Shown here one piece after another: positions 26,213 through 35,288 of a stretch of DNA of 64,000 bases. A program made the translations under genes and the position numbers. The notes under the pieces were generated by a model that saw nothing but the letters and a program-made list of their open reading frames with translations, searched no databases and was not told where the DNA came from. The stretch's first letter is position 1, and each line of letters opens with the position of its first letter. This DNA comes from Pseudoduganella lutea (lineage in GTDB: Bacteria > Pseudomonadota > Gammaproteobacteria > Burkholderiales > Burkholderiaceae_D): contig NZ_CP035913.1 in assembly GCF_004209755.1 (NCBI RefSeq), positions 2,232,001 through 2,296,000 on the forward strand, read 5' to 3'.

Positions 26213-28054
26213 TCATCGCGCCACGACGCCCAGCGCGGCGAAGTGCAGCACCCATTCCCGCCTGCCGTCCACGCCGATCAGCGCCGCGGCTTCATCGTCG
26301 TAGAACGCGCCGACCGGGCAGGCGCCGAGGCCCCGGGCGGTGGCGCCCAGCAACCACCTTTCGCCGATGAGGCCCGCTTCGATGAAGGCATGCCGGTAGC
26401 CGCGCGCACCGTCCGCAAGCGCCGTGCGGCGGTCGGCGGCGAGGACCAGCACGACGGCGGCATCGCCGATCACATCCTGCGCCAGCGCGGCCGAGCGCGC
26501 GGCGGCGGCAAATTCGCCATCCCGCACGCGCGCGAGCGAATGGCCGGGCGCATAGCGATAGACGCCTGGCGCCAGTCCCTTCACACGATTGACGACGAGG
26601 TGGATCGTGATGGCGCCGGACAGCTGCGCCGGCTGTCGCAGGTCGGCCAGCATCGATGCCAGTACCGGCAACGGCACCGCATCGTTCGTGAAGCGGCGCT
26701 TGCTGCGGCGCTCGATGATCGCGCGGCCGGCCGGCATCGCCGCCGGCCGCGGTGCCGGCAAGACGATGCCCCCACCGCCGCGCGCTTGCGGCAATTGCAG
26801 CGACGTGGCCTGCTGTATCCGGCTCGTGGCGCCCAGCCCGGCCGCCGTGGCCGCCACCGGGGCGAATACGGCCGGGGTTGATCCCGCCCTCGAGCCGGCT
26901 GCGGTGCGCAGTTCCATCACCGCCAGCGGTGCCTCGCGTACACCGTCGATGGCCAGTGCGTCGGCGAGCCTGCCTTCGTCGAAGCGCGGCGCCAGCACGG
27001 CGCCCACCCCGGCAGCATGGGCCGCCACGCGCAAGTTTTCCAGCAGGTGGCCGGCGTCCGCCACGGCATAGCGCCAGGCCCGCTCGCGGTACTTGTAGCC
27101 GGTGCGGTGGAAGATCGACGTGAGCACGATGGCGGCATCGGCATCGTGCGCCGAGGGCATGCCCGCGTTGCCGGGCAAGGCGCCCAGCAAGGCCAGCCTG
27201 GCATGCTCCGCATCGTAGTGATAAAGACCGGGCGCCAGCCCGCCGATCCGGCGCGCCACCACGTACAGCTCGCTGGGAAACAGCCCGCCGGACGATGGCG
27301 CGGCGCGCAGCGACTGGCCGCCGCGCCGCTGGGTGATCCCCGCCGCCAGGTGCAGCAAGGTGCCCAGTTCCGCCAGTTGCAACGGCCCGTTCCGGGGTGC
27401 CGGTGCCTGCAATGCGGCCGACAGGCCCATGTCCGCGACGGCAACGGTGCCGGCGGTTGTGCCAGGGCCGAGCGGAATCGACGGCGCATGCGGATACCGC
27501 TTGAACGGTGGCGGCGCATCGCCCCAGTCGATGCCGGGCGCGGTGCCGAACACGCCGGTGCGCGACAGCGACGAGTGCCGATGGAACGCCGCCACGGCGG
27601 CCAGATCTTCGTCCGGCGCGGCCGGCACCGCGGCGGAGGCGGGCACCGGCGAAGGTGCGCGTGCCGTGCCGGCCAGGTAGCCGGCTGCGAGCCCCAGCAC
27701 GGCCACGGCGGCCAGCGCGGGCAATGACCGCGGTGTCGATGCGGGCCGGGCCGCTGCGCGACTACCGCCACCGCGCAGCGTGCGCCACACGACCTGCAGG
27801 TTGAACCACAGGTGCAGCGCCACCAGGACCAGCGTGCCGTAGCCAAACAGGTAGTGCCAGTCGAATACGGGCAGTTGCTGGTTGGCGACCCAAAAAATTC
27901 CCAGCCCGGCCGTGGCGAGCAGGTATACCATCAAGAGCACACTAAGCTGCACGTTCAGCGCGTGACGCGAGGGCGTCCGCCCGCGCACCCGCGCCGCGCC
28001 GAGCCACGCGCCATAGAGTGCCAGCGGCAACAGTACCCAGGCGAGCTTCGGCAT
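26213..28054 (-). CDS. Membrane-anchored tandem SagB/nitroreductase-type oxidoreductase
   Basis: 613 residues. The N-terminal 150 residues hold about four hydrophobic helices (MPKLAWVLLPLALYGAWLG; LLMVYLLATAGLGIFWVANQ). His-containing helices such as HYLFGYGTLVLVALHLWFN could carry heme. Two nitroreductase-fold halves follow, first around SLRAAPSSGGLFPSELYVVAR, second around RRSKRRFTNDAVPLPVLASML, ending ARGLGACPVGAFYDDEA. SagB/ThcOx enzymes use FMN to oxidise azolines, but no cyclodehydratase or precursor peptide is nearby. The ATG at 28054 has GGAGG upstream. An open frame running further upstream is rejected. Confidence 0.8.
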   Translation of the reverse strand: MPKLAWVLLPLALYGAWLGAARVRGRTPSRHALNVQLSVLLMVYLLATAGLGIFWVANQQLPVFDWHYLFGYGTLVLVALHLWFNLQVVWRTLRGGGSRAAARPASTPRSLPALAAVAVLGLAAGYLAGTARAPSPVPASAAVPAAPDEDLAAVAAFHRHSSLSRTGVFGTAPGIDWGDAPPPFKRYPHAPSIPLGPGTTAGTVAVADMGLSAALQAPAPRNGPLQLAELGTLLHLAAGITQRRGGQSLRAAPSSGGLFPSELYVVARRIGGLAPGLYHYDAEHARLALLGALPGNAGMPSAHDADAAIVLTSIFHRTGYKYRERAWRYAVADAGHLLENLRVAAHAAGVGAVLAPRFDEGRLADALAIDGVREAPLAVMELRTAAGSRAGSTPAVFAPVAATAAGLGATSRIQQATSLQLPQARGGGGIVLPAPRPAAMPAGRAIIERRSKRRFTNDAVPLPVLASMLADLRQPAQLSGAITIHLVVNRVKGLAPGVYRYAPGHSLARVRDGEFAAAARSAALAQDVIGDAAVVLVLAADRRTALADGARGYRHAFIEAGLIGERWLLGATARGLGACPVGAFYDDEAAALIGVDGRREWVLHFAALGVVAR

Positions 28055-28193
28055 CGCGCCTCCACAATGGTCCAGTCGATCGAAAATGGTTTCCTGAATT
28101 CTGGCTTGATTCCGCCTAGCCCGCAGCACGATCGCCGGAACCCGCGCCAAAGCCGTCACTCTAATCCGGGCGGATTCAAACAGGGGAATGATC

Positions 28194-29987
28194 ATGAAGC
28201 GCAGAACGATCCTGGCGGTCGCGGCCGCCGTTGCCGCCGGCACGGCGGTCCTGGCGCCGTCGCTGGCCGAGCGGCGCGGTGGTTTCGATCCGGTACTGGC
28301 CGGCGCGCCCACGTGCATGCCGGCCCAGCCGGGCCGTCCGCCGCTGCTGGAGCGGCTGGTGCTGGCCCAGGCGGAAACGGCGCCGTTCCGGCCGTCCGGC
28401 AAGGCGGCGCCACCCCGGGCGGTGGATGCCACGCCGCCGCTGTATGACAACCTGGGCACGCTGGACGTGCCCGTCACCACGAAGCAGCCGAAGGCGCAGG
28501 CGTATTTCAACCAGGGCCTGCGGCTGACGTTCGCCTTCAACCATGCCGAAGCGGCGCGCGCATTCCGCGCGGCGCGCACGATCGACCCGGCCTGCGCCAT
28601 GTGCTGGTGGGGCGAGGCGCTCGTGCTCGGCCCGAACATCAACGCGCCGATGTTTCCGCAGGCCGTGGTGCCGGCGTTCGCCGCGGCGCAGGCCGCCGCG
28701 AAACTGGCGCCCCGGGGCACGCCTGTCGAGCAGGCGCTGATCCGCGCCGTGGCGCGCCGCTACGATGCCTCGCCCACGGCGGACCGGGCGGTACTGGACA
28801 ATGCGTACGCGGAGGCCATGACGGATGCCGCGCGCGCCTTCCCCAACGACGACACGGTGCAGGTGCTGTTCGCCGAATCGCTGATGGACCTGGCGCCCTG
28901 GGATTACTGGCAGGCGGCCGGCACGCGCCCGAAGGGCCGCACGGCCGAGATGGTCGACGCACTCGAGCGGGTCCTGGAACGCAACCCGCAGCACCCGGGC
29001 GCGGCCCACTACTACATCCACGCGGTGGAGGCATCGAGCCACCCGGAACGGGCGCTGCCCTTTGCCCGCCTGCTGGCGGCGCAGGCGCCCGGCGCGGGCC
29101 ACCTGGTGCACATGCCGTCGCACATCTATTACCGGGTGGGCCTGTACCGCGAAGCGCTGCAGTCGAACCTGGACGCGATCGCGGCCGACGAAGCCTATTT
29201 CGGCAACGCCGCCAGCGATGCCGTCTACAAGGGTGCCTACTACCCGCACAACATCCATTTCGTGATGGTGTCCGCGCTGATGGGCGGTGACGGCCGCACC
29301 GCGCTGGACGCCGCGGCCAAGCTGGACCGCTCGCTGCCCGCGGAGCTCGTGAAGGAATTCGCGATGATGCAGCCGGTGAAGGCGGCGCCCTACTTCTCGC
29401 ACGTGCAGTTCTCCAGCGCCGATACACTGCTCGCCCTGCCCGATCCCGGCAATGAACTCGTGCTGGTGAAGGCGATGTGGCATTACGCGCGCGCCGTCGG
29501 CCATGCCCGCAAAGGCGCCCAGGCGGCGGCGAACCGGGAGATCGCCGCCCTGGCGGCTCTGGAACGCACGGCCGATTTCCAGGCGATCGAGTCGGCGAAC
29601 GTGCCGGCGCGCGACATCGTGCGCACGGCGCGGGCCGTGGCCACCGGCCGCGTGGCCGATGCGCGCGGCGACTTGCCGGCGGCGATGGCGGCTTACCAGG
29701 AAGCGGTCGACGTGCAGGACACGCTGCCCTACACGGAGCCGCCCTACTGGTACTACCCCGTGCGCCAGTCGCTGGGCGCGGCGCAGTTGCGCGCCGGCCG
29801 CCTCGACGCGGCCGAGGGCACGTTCCGCGCATCGCTGGCGCGCACGCCGAGCAATGGCTGGGCGCTGCGTGGCCTTGTCGAAGTCTACCGGCAGCGCGGC
29901 GACGAGGCGGCGCTGGCCGCGGCGCAGCGCCGCTTCGACACCACCTGGCTCGGCCGGGATGGGCCGCCGGCGCTGTCGCTGTTGTAG
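28194..29987 (+). CDS. Exported tetratricopeptide-repeat protein
   Basis: 597 residues with an N-terminal hydrophobic signal or anchor (MKRRTILAVAAAVAAGTAVLA). Several TPR-like helical pairs follow (AYFNQGLRLTFAFNHAEAARAF, ACAMCWWGEALVLGPNINAP, HPGAAHYYIHAVEAS, MPSHIYYRVGLY). The CMCWWGEAL and HYYIHAVE blocks are seen in a widespread bacterial TPR family of unknown role. The ATG at 28194 is 6 nt after AGGGGA; an ATG 6 nt earlier is too close to it. Divergent from the SagB-like gene. Confidence 0.82.
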   Translation: MKRRTILAVAAAVAAGTAVLAPSLAERRGGFDPVLAGAPTCMPAQPGRPPLLERLVLAQAETAPFRPSGKAAPPRAVDATPPLYDNLGTLDVPVTTKQPKAQAYFNQGLRLTFAFNHAEAARAFRAARTIDPACAMCWWGEALVLGPNINAPMFPQAVVPAFAAAQAAAKLAPRGTPVEQALIRAVARRYDASPTADRAVLDNAYAEAMTDAARAFPNDDTVQVLFAESLMDLAPWDYWQAAGTRPKGRTAEMVDALERVLERNPQHPGAAHYYIHAVEASSHPERALPFARLLAAQAPGAGHLVHMPSHIYYRVGLYREALQSNLDAIAADEAYFGNAASDAVYKGAYYPHNIHFVMVSALMGGDGRTALDAAAKLDRSLPAELVKEFAMMQPVKAAPYFSHVQFSSADTLLALPDPGNELVLVKAMWHYARAVGHARKGAQAAANREIAALAALERTADFQAIESANVPARDIVRTARAVATGRVADARGDLPAAMAAYQEAVDVQDTLPYTEPPYWYYPVRQSLGAAQLRAGRLDAAEGTFRASLARTPSNGWALRGLVEVYRQRGDEAALAAAQRRFDTTWLGRDGPPALSLL

Positions 29988-30020
29988 CTTGCGTGCAGGC
30001 ACTGGCGCAAGGGCATTGCA

Positions 30021-30049
30021 TTGACATTGAATTGTGCACGCCTTAGCCT
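30021..30049 (+). promoter_or_regulatory. Candidate sigma-70 promoter of the lipoprotein gene
   Basis: A perfect -35 TTGACA at 30021-30026 is followed at 17-bp spacing by a weak -10 TAGCCT (30044-30049). The start of transcription would then fall inside the left arm of the inverted repeat at 30047-30079. Confidence 0.4.
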
Positions 30050-30079
30050 GCATCCTCGTTCATCGTACGAGGATGCAGG
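30047..30079. repeat. 13-bp perfect inverted repeat abutting a start codon
   Basis: CCTGCATCCTCGT and its exact complement ACGAGGATGCAGG are separated by 7 nt, and the right arm ends at the base before the ATG at 30080. The arm contains the AGGA/AGG ribosome-binding sequence. It could be an operator for a dimeric repressor or an RNA hairpin hiding the ribosome site. Confidence 0.75.
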
Positions 30080-31498
30080 ATGCGGAAAACCCTTGCCGCC
30101 GCGGCCGCGGCCCTGCTGGCCGGCTGCTCAGGCCCGCTGGTCAAAAGCGCGATCACGTCGAACATCGTGCAGGAAGATGCCCACAACGCCTACCTCGTGC
30201 TGAACATCGCGCGCGCGCACGAACGCATGCCGATGCACTTCACCCAGGTGAACACGGTGCGCGCCACGCCGGGTGGCGGCGGGGTCGGCACGCCATTCTT
30301 GGGGCTGGACATTCCGTTCGGCGGCGCGGCGCCGGCCTACTATGCGCTGCGCCCATCGCTCGAATCCGCGTCGGCGGTCGATACCGTGAGCCTCGTTTCC
30401 CAGGAATTCATGAATGGCCTGACCACGCCGGTCGATGCGCGACTGATGGCGTATTTCGCCAGCCAGGGCTGGCCATTGCCGCTGCTGCTGTACATGTTCG
30501 TGGGGGCGGTCGAAACCTATGACAGCCACGGCACCCTGCTGCACAACCTCGTCAACAGCCCGCGCAACGAAACGTTCCCCGCGTTCAGCGCGCTGGTCGA
30601 TGTGGTGGCCGGCTGCCGCCTTGTCCTGTCCGAATCCACATCGTACGAATTCCAGGGTGAGCCATTCCCCGCCGCGAAGCTGGCGGACATCGCCGTCGTC
30701 ACCGCGGCCAGGACGGCCGGCCTGGTGCCGGTGGAAGTGGATGCGAACGGCAACCAGCTGGCCGGCGAGCCGGGCGCGCGCAAGGCCGGCGCAGCGCGCT
30801 ACTACCGCCTGGCGCAGGTGGTGCGGGAAGCCGGGGTCAAGCTCGATTCCTATGGCTCGGGCAAGTCCGGCATTGCCGGCGCAGCCGACTGCGCGATCGA
30901 TGGCAACATGTTGCAGGCCTCCGCGGCGCCTGCCGAGGTGCCTGCCAGCGGCGACGCCATGGCATCCGCCACTGGCGAACCGCCCGTTGCCGATACGCTG
31001 AAGCAGATCAGCAAGGCGCTGTCGACGCTGCCGATCTCGGTGGGCGGGCCGGGCGACAAACGCCGCCCGGCCGGCAATGCCGCGGGCAAGGCCGCCGGTC
31101 CGAAGATCGCTCCGCCAGACGGCGATGCCGGGCCAGCCATCGCCGAAGCCAGGCTGATACTGCGCTCGACGCAATCGATGATCTATTACCTGGGCGAACT
31201 CAGCCGCTACCAGAACGCATCGGACGCCACCCGCATCGACCCGGTGGCGATCCGCATCGGCAAGGAACGCACGGCGCACCTGTTCCGCATGCAATGCTGC
31301 CAGCCGGCACCCGGCGCCGCGGTCGCGGTCGCGGTGGACTACCGGGACAAGCACTTCAGCGTTGCGCCCTATTCGGACGCGGGCGGCATCGAAGACCGCA
31401 GCGTGCAGACATTGGCCCTGCTGTCGCTGGTGTACACCTTGCAGAACCGGTCGGCGGCGCCGCCGGCCATCAGCAACGTCCGCGTGCTGAATCGCTAG
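30080..31498 (+). CDS. Predicted lipoprotein of unknown function
   Basis: 472 residues. The lipobox LLAGC places the lipid-modified cysteine at residue 16. I recognise no family. The body has few repeats, an alanine/proline-rich linker at about 275-350 and a compact C-terminal segment (YRDKHFSVAPYSDAGG, VQTLALLSLVYTLQNRS). Related lipoproteins with this AHNAYLVLNIARAHERMPMHF-like opening occur singly in betaproteobacteria (inference from memory). Its translation may be controlled by the inverted repeat directly in front of the ATG. Confidence 0.7.
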   Translation: MRKTLAAAAAALLAGCSGPLVKSAITSNIVQEDAHNAYLVLNIARAHERMPMHFTQVNTVRATPGGGGVGTPFLGLDIPFGGAAPAYYALRPSLESASAVDTVSLVSQEFMNGLTTPVDARLMAYFASQGWPLPLLLYMFVGAVETYDSHGTLLHNLVNSPRNETFPAFSALVDVVAGCRLVLSESTSYEFQGEPFPAAKLADIAVVTAARTAGLVPVEVDANGNQLAGEPGARKAGAARYYRLAQVVREAGVKLDSYGSGKSGIAGAADCAIDGNMLQASAAPAEVPASGDAMASATGEPPVADTLKQISKALSTLPISVGGPGDKRRPAGNAAGKAAGPKIAPPDGDAGPAIAEARLILRSTQSMIYYLGELSRYQNASDATRIDPVAIRIGKERTAHLFRMQCCQPAPGAAVAVAVDYRDKHFSVAPYSDAGGIEDRSVQTLALLSLVYTLQNRSAAPPAISNVRVLNR

Positions 31499-31586
31499 GC
31501 GTCAGTGGCGTCGACTGTTTTCATCCTTGCCACTTTTGTGAGCAACTCACAACAAAGTTGGCATCTGGTTTCCATCGCGCCATTTA

Positions 31587-33947
31587 ATGGATGACTTGCC
31601 CAGCACCACACGCTATGATGTTTCCTATAGGAAACCTAACCCCGGCTGTATCGTGGCATTCAACGACATCGCGCATTGGCGCCTCCAGATCTTCACCCTG
31701 CTGCTTTCGATCGTTGCCGTCCTGGGCGTGATCATGGCGTTGCCGAGCATCGCCATTACGGCGTACCACGGCCGCTGGGATATCGTGGCCGTCGATACCG
31801 TTGCGCTGGCGTGGCTGCTGGCGCTGTGGCGCGCGCGCGGCGTGTCGTACCGCGTGCGTGTGTTTCATTTCCTGGCGATCCTGTATCTCGTCGGCGTGGC
31901 GATGATGCTCACCGTGGGGCCGATCAGCCAGGTCTACCTGCTGGCGCCGCCGGTACTGGCCGCGGTGCTGCTCGGCTCCGGCCCTGCGCTGGTGGCGCTG
32001 GCCCTGTCCGGCGCCACGATTGGCATGCTGGCGCTGACCGGCTACGCGCGCCTGTATGTGTCGGACATGCCGGGCCAGTCATCGGTGGCCACGCTGGTCG
32101 TCCTGCTGAACTACCTGGGTATCGGCATGCTGCTGACGCTGACGTGCAGCGTGCTGCTGCAACGCCTGTCTCGGTCGCTGGCGGACCTGCGCACGTTCAC
32201 CGCCTCGCTGGAAGAAGGCCGCGGCCGGCTGCAGGCGGTGAACGCCGAACTGCGGCTCACGTCCGCCGCGGTTGCCCGCCTGAACGACATGGTCATGATC
32301 GCCAAGGCCAATCCGCTGCCGAACGTGGAGCAGCCGATCGTGTTCGTCAACGATGCACTGCTGCGGCGCAGCGGCTATGCCCGTGAGCAGGTGCTGGGGC
32401 AAAGCATGCGCATGCTGCACGGCCCCGAAACCGACCAGGAAGAAGTGGCACGGGTGGTCCGGGCCATGCGCAAGCTCGAACCGGTCACGGTGGAGCTGGT
32501 GAATTACACGCGCAGCGGCGAACCTTATTGGGTCGAAATGGAGATGGTGCCGTTCGCCGACGAGGAAGGCGTCAACACGCACTGGGTGCTGGTCGGGCGC
32601 GACGTGACCGAGCGCCGCAAGGCGGCCGATGCGATCCACCAGCTGGCGTTCTACGACGTGCTGACCGGCCTGCCGAACCGCCGCCTGCTGATGGACCGCC
32701 TGCAGGGGCTGCTGGATGCCGGCCCCGCCGGGCCACGCGCGGCCGTGATGTTCATCGACCTCGATCATTTCAAGAACGTCAACGACGCGCGCGGCCATGC
32801 CACCGGCGACCTGATGCTGCGCGCCGCCGCGCAGCGCCTGTCGCAACTGGCCGGTCCCGACGACACGGTGGCACGGCTGGGTGGCGACGAATTCGTGATG
32901 CTGCTGGTCACCGACGATGACGATGCCGCGTGCGGCGCACTGGCCATGGCCGCCCGCATCCGCGAGGTGCTGGCGCAGCCGTTCGACATCGGCGGCCAGT
33001 CATACCAGACGACCGCCAGTATCGGCATCACCCTGCTGCCGCGCGACGGCCAGACCGTCGACGACCTGCTGCGCGAGGCGGACATCGCCATGTACCGCGC
33101 CAAGGCTGGCGGTCGCGACGGCGTGGCGCTGTTCGAGGACACGATGCGCGCCGAAGTCGAGCATCGCCTGGCGATCGAGCGCGATCTTGGCCAGGCGCTG
33201 GCCAAGGGCGAATTGCAGATGCACGTGCAATTGCAGGTCGACCGCGACGAGCAGCCGGTGGGTGCCGAACTGCTGATGCGGTGGCGCCGGGCGGACGGCA
33301 CGTCGGTACCGCCGGACGTGTTCATTCCGGCCGCCGAGGCCAGCGGCCTGATCGTCAAGCTCGGCTACTGGGCGCTGCGCCAGGCCTGCCTGGCATGGCT
33401 GCGCCTTTCCGCCGCCGGGCATGCGCTGCCGCTGTCGGTGAACGTGAGCCCCTCGCAGTTCCGCGAGCCCGATTTCGTGGCGCAGGTGCGCGCCATCCTG
33501 CTGGAGACGGGCGCACCGGCTTCGCAGCTGATCTTCGAGGTCACCGAAGGGCTGCTGATCGAAAACCTGGACGACACGATTGCCCGCATGCACGAACTGG
33601 CGCAGCTGGGCATCCGCTTCTCGATCGACGACTTCGGCACCGGCTACTCGAACCTTGCCTACCTGAAGCGCATGCCGCTGTATGAACTGAAGATCGACCG
33701 CAGCTTCATCCACGATACGCCGGGCGACGCCAACGGCACCGCGATCGTGCAGTCGATCCTGGCGATGGCGGCGCACCTGGGCCTGCGGGTGGTGGCCGAA
33801 GGCGTGGAAACGCACGACCAGGCCGCGTTCCTGGCCGCGCATGGCGGCCCCGGCATGCAGGGCTACCTGTTCGCCCGCCCGATGCCACTGCCCGACATGC
33901 TGGCACTGCTGGAAAGCCGCCCGCAGCCCGGCGCGAACGCCGCCTGA
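31587..33947 (+). CDS. Membrane PAS-GGDEF-EAL cyclic-di-GMP protein
   Basis: Up to 786 residues. Five or six N-terminal helices (about 30-185), a short coiled coil, a PAS domain (about 215-345), GGDEF (about 350-510; site RLGGDEF intact) and EAL (about 525-780). In the EAL domain the signature reads ELLMRW with the metal-binding Glu kept. NVSPSQF, DDFGTGYSNL, LKIDRSF, EGVE and QGYLFARP are all present, so phosphodiesterase activity is likely. The start is uncertain: ATG 31587 lacks a ribosome site, and GTG at 31653 lies after a perfect palindrome that would suit a control site. Confidence 0.88.
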   Translation: MDDLPSTTRYDVSYRKPNPGCIVAFNDIAHWRLQIFTLLLSIVAVLGVIMALPSIAITAYHGRWDIVAVDTVALAWLLALWRARGVSYRVRVFHFLAILYLVGVAMMLTVGPISQVYLLAPPVLAAVLLGSGPALVALALSGATIGMLALTGYARLYVSDMPGQSSVATLVVLLNYLGIGMLLTLTCSVLLQRLSRSLADLRTFTASLEEGRGRLQAVNAELRLTSAAVARLNDMVMIAKANPLPNVEQPIVFVNDALLRRSGYAREQVLGQSMRMLHGPETDQEEVARVVRAMRKLEPVTVELVNYTRSGEPYWVEMEMVPFADEEGVNTHWVLVGRDVTERRKAADAIHQLAFYDVLTGLPNRRLLMDRLQGLLDAGPAGPRAAVMFIDLDHFKNVNDARGHATGDLMLRAAAQRLSQLAGPDDTVARLGGDEFVMLLVTDDDDAACGALAMAARIREVLAQPFDIGGQSYQTTASIGITLLPRDGQTVDDLLREADIAMYRAKAGGRDGVALFEDTMRAEVEHRLAIERDLGQALAKGELQMHVQLQVDRDEQPVGAELLMRWRRADGTSVPPDVFIPAAEASGLIVKLGYWALRQACLAWLRLSAAGHALPLSVNVSPSQFREPDFVAQVRAILLETGAPASQLIFEVTEGLLIENLDDTIARMHELAQLGIRFSIDDFGTGYSNLAYLKRMPLYELKIDRSFIHDTPGDANGTAIVQSILAMAAHLGLRVVAEGVETHDQAAFLAAHGGPGMQGYLFARPMPLPDMLALLESRPQPGANAA
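31620..31635. promoter_or_regulatory. 16-bp perfect palindrome GTTTCCTATAGGAAAC
   Basis: A perfect palindrome inside the first codons of the longest GGDEF-EAL reading, directly preceded by a -10-like TATGAT (31614-31619). It suggests a promoter/operator here and a true start downstream, for example GTG 31653. Confidence 0.45.
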
Positions 33948-33997
33948 CCCGGCGCGCACGCAGGCCCGGCGGCGTGCCAGCTCGTATCTGCTGAGCT

Positions 33998-34034
33998 CGT
34001 GTCCACCGTGGGGTCAGGCACCAAGGTGGACACG
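33998..34034. repeat. Inverted repeat CGTGTCCACC...GGTGGACACG, copy 1
   Basis: 10-bp perfect arms enclose GTGGGGTCAGGCACCAA. The enclosed GGGGTCAG links this element to the GGGGTC palindromes elsewhere in the window. Confidence 0.6.
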
Positions 34035-34059
34035 CACGCGGCCGTTATACGGATCAGCC

Positions 34060-34096
34060 CGTGTCCACTTTCGAGCCTGGCCCCAGGGTGGACACG
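34060..34096. repeat. Inverted repeat CGTGTCCAC...GTGGACACG, copy 2
   Basis: Same outer arms and the same total length as copy 1, 25 bp away, with a diverged centre (CCTGGCCCCAGGG, itself palindromic). Confidence 0.6.
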
Positions 34097-34388
34097 GCCT
34101 CGGCACGGTGAACTCTGCAAGACGCCGTAAAAAACTGCCTCGCCTCGCCGCCATATAGCCCGTATGACACGCCTAGTTGTCCATGACATTAGCATTGTCA
34201 CATCACTGTAACTTTCGCGTCATCCGAATCTTACAAATGCACGGGTTGAATACCACTGTTCCGCCGCCCCTCCGCCCGCCGATACTTGCACCAATACGTC
34301 ACATGGCCGCACCGGCGGAGCGCACCCCGCACACGGGTGCACTACCGCGGTGCGGCGGCACGGCCGCCATACCAAGGAACGATTCATC

Positions 34389-35288
34389 ATGACTACCCCC
34401 ACCAAAGAGGACGGCTGCCTGCTGATCATCGGTGGCGACGAGCAGCGCCAGTGCCGGGAACGGATACTGGCCCGTTTCGTCGAACTTGCCGGTGGCCCGG
34501 GCCACCCAGACCCAAACGTGGTGCTGCTGACCAGTGCCAGCCAGGAACCGGAAGAGATGGCCCGCCCCTACCAGGAAGCGCTGGCTCGGCTGGGCGTGAC
34601 GCGTTGCGACATCGTGCACGCGGCGAACCGCGAGCAGGCGAACGATCCTGCCGTCGCGGAACGCATTGCCCACGCGGACGGCATCCTGATCACGGGGGGC
34701 GACCAGAAGCGCCTGATGGCCACCATCGGCGGCACAGCCGTGGACCAGGCGCTGCATGAGGCGCTCAAGCGCCGCTGCGCCTGCGTGGCCGGCACCAGTG
34801 CCGGCGCCTCGGCCATGGCCGGCCACATGCTTGCCTCCGGCTCCGCCGAGTACGCGCCCGCGAAAGGCGCCGCCACGCTGGGCGCGGGCCTCGGCTTCGT
34901 GCAGCACATCGTGATCGACCAGCATTTCTCGCAGCGCCACCGGATCAACCGGCTGCTCAGTCTCATTGCGCAAAACCCTTACCTGTACGGCCTGGGCATC
35001 GACGAAGACACGGCGCTGGTCGTCGAGCGCGGCGTGGGCATCGAGGTGATCGGCGATGGCGGCGTCACGCTCGTCGATGGCCGCGCCATGATCACCAATG
35101 CCGCCGACATCGGCGAGGGCGAACAGGCGGAACTGATCGGCGTGCAATTGCACGTGCTGCCCGCCGGCTCCGGCTACCTGCTGCCCGGCGCGCAAGCTTC
35201 GACGCGACTGAAGCATATCGAGCGCGAGGCGCCCGCACCCATCCAAGCATTCATCAGCAATCTCACCAAGAGGAACCCGTTGTCATGA
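34389..35288 (+). CDS. cphB: Cyanophycinase
   Basis: A 299-residue serine peptidase (S51 type) that cuts cyanophycin to beta-Asp-Arg dipeptides in the cytoplasm. The nucleophile elbow is AGTSAGASAM (Ser near residue 136), with ILITGGDQKRLM and DQHFSQRHRINRLL also typical. The ATG at 34389 has AAGGAA 9 nt upstream and gives the usual length; an earlier ATG at 34350 adds 13 basic residues. It overlaps cphA by 4 nt, so breakdown and synthesis enzymes are made together. Confidence 0.93.
   Translation: MTTPTKEDGCLLIIGGDEQRQCRERILARFVELAGGPGHPDPNVVLLTSASQEPEEMARPYQEALARLGVTRCDIVHAANREQANDPAVAERIAHADGILITGGDQKRLMATIGGTAVDQALHEALKRRCACVAGTSAGASAMAGHMLASGSAEYAPAKGAATLGAGLGFVQHIVIDQHFSQRHRINRLLSLIAQNPYLYGLGIDEDTALVVERGVGIEVIGDGGVTLVDGRAMITNAADIGEGEQAELIGVQLHVLPAGSGYLLPGAQASTRLKHIEREAPAPIQAFISNLTKRNPLS

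Larger units (their letters stand above)
33948..34388. other. Intergenic region before cphB with paired inverted repeats
   Basis: 441 bp without a gene. It holds two adjacent GTGTCCAC inverted repeats (annotated separately) and the control region of cphBA. No clear -35/-10 pair was seen. The stretch 34100-34300 is slightly AT-richer. Confidence 0.5.

Noticed and set aside
26213..28720. 835-codon version of the SagB-like gene
   Set aside because: The added 222 codons run over the divergent TPR gene; the ATG at 28054 has a strong GGAGG site.
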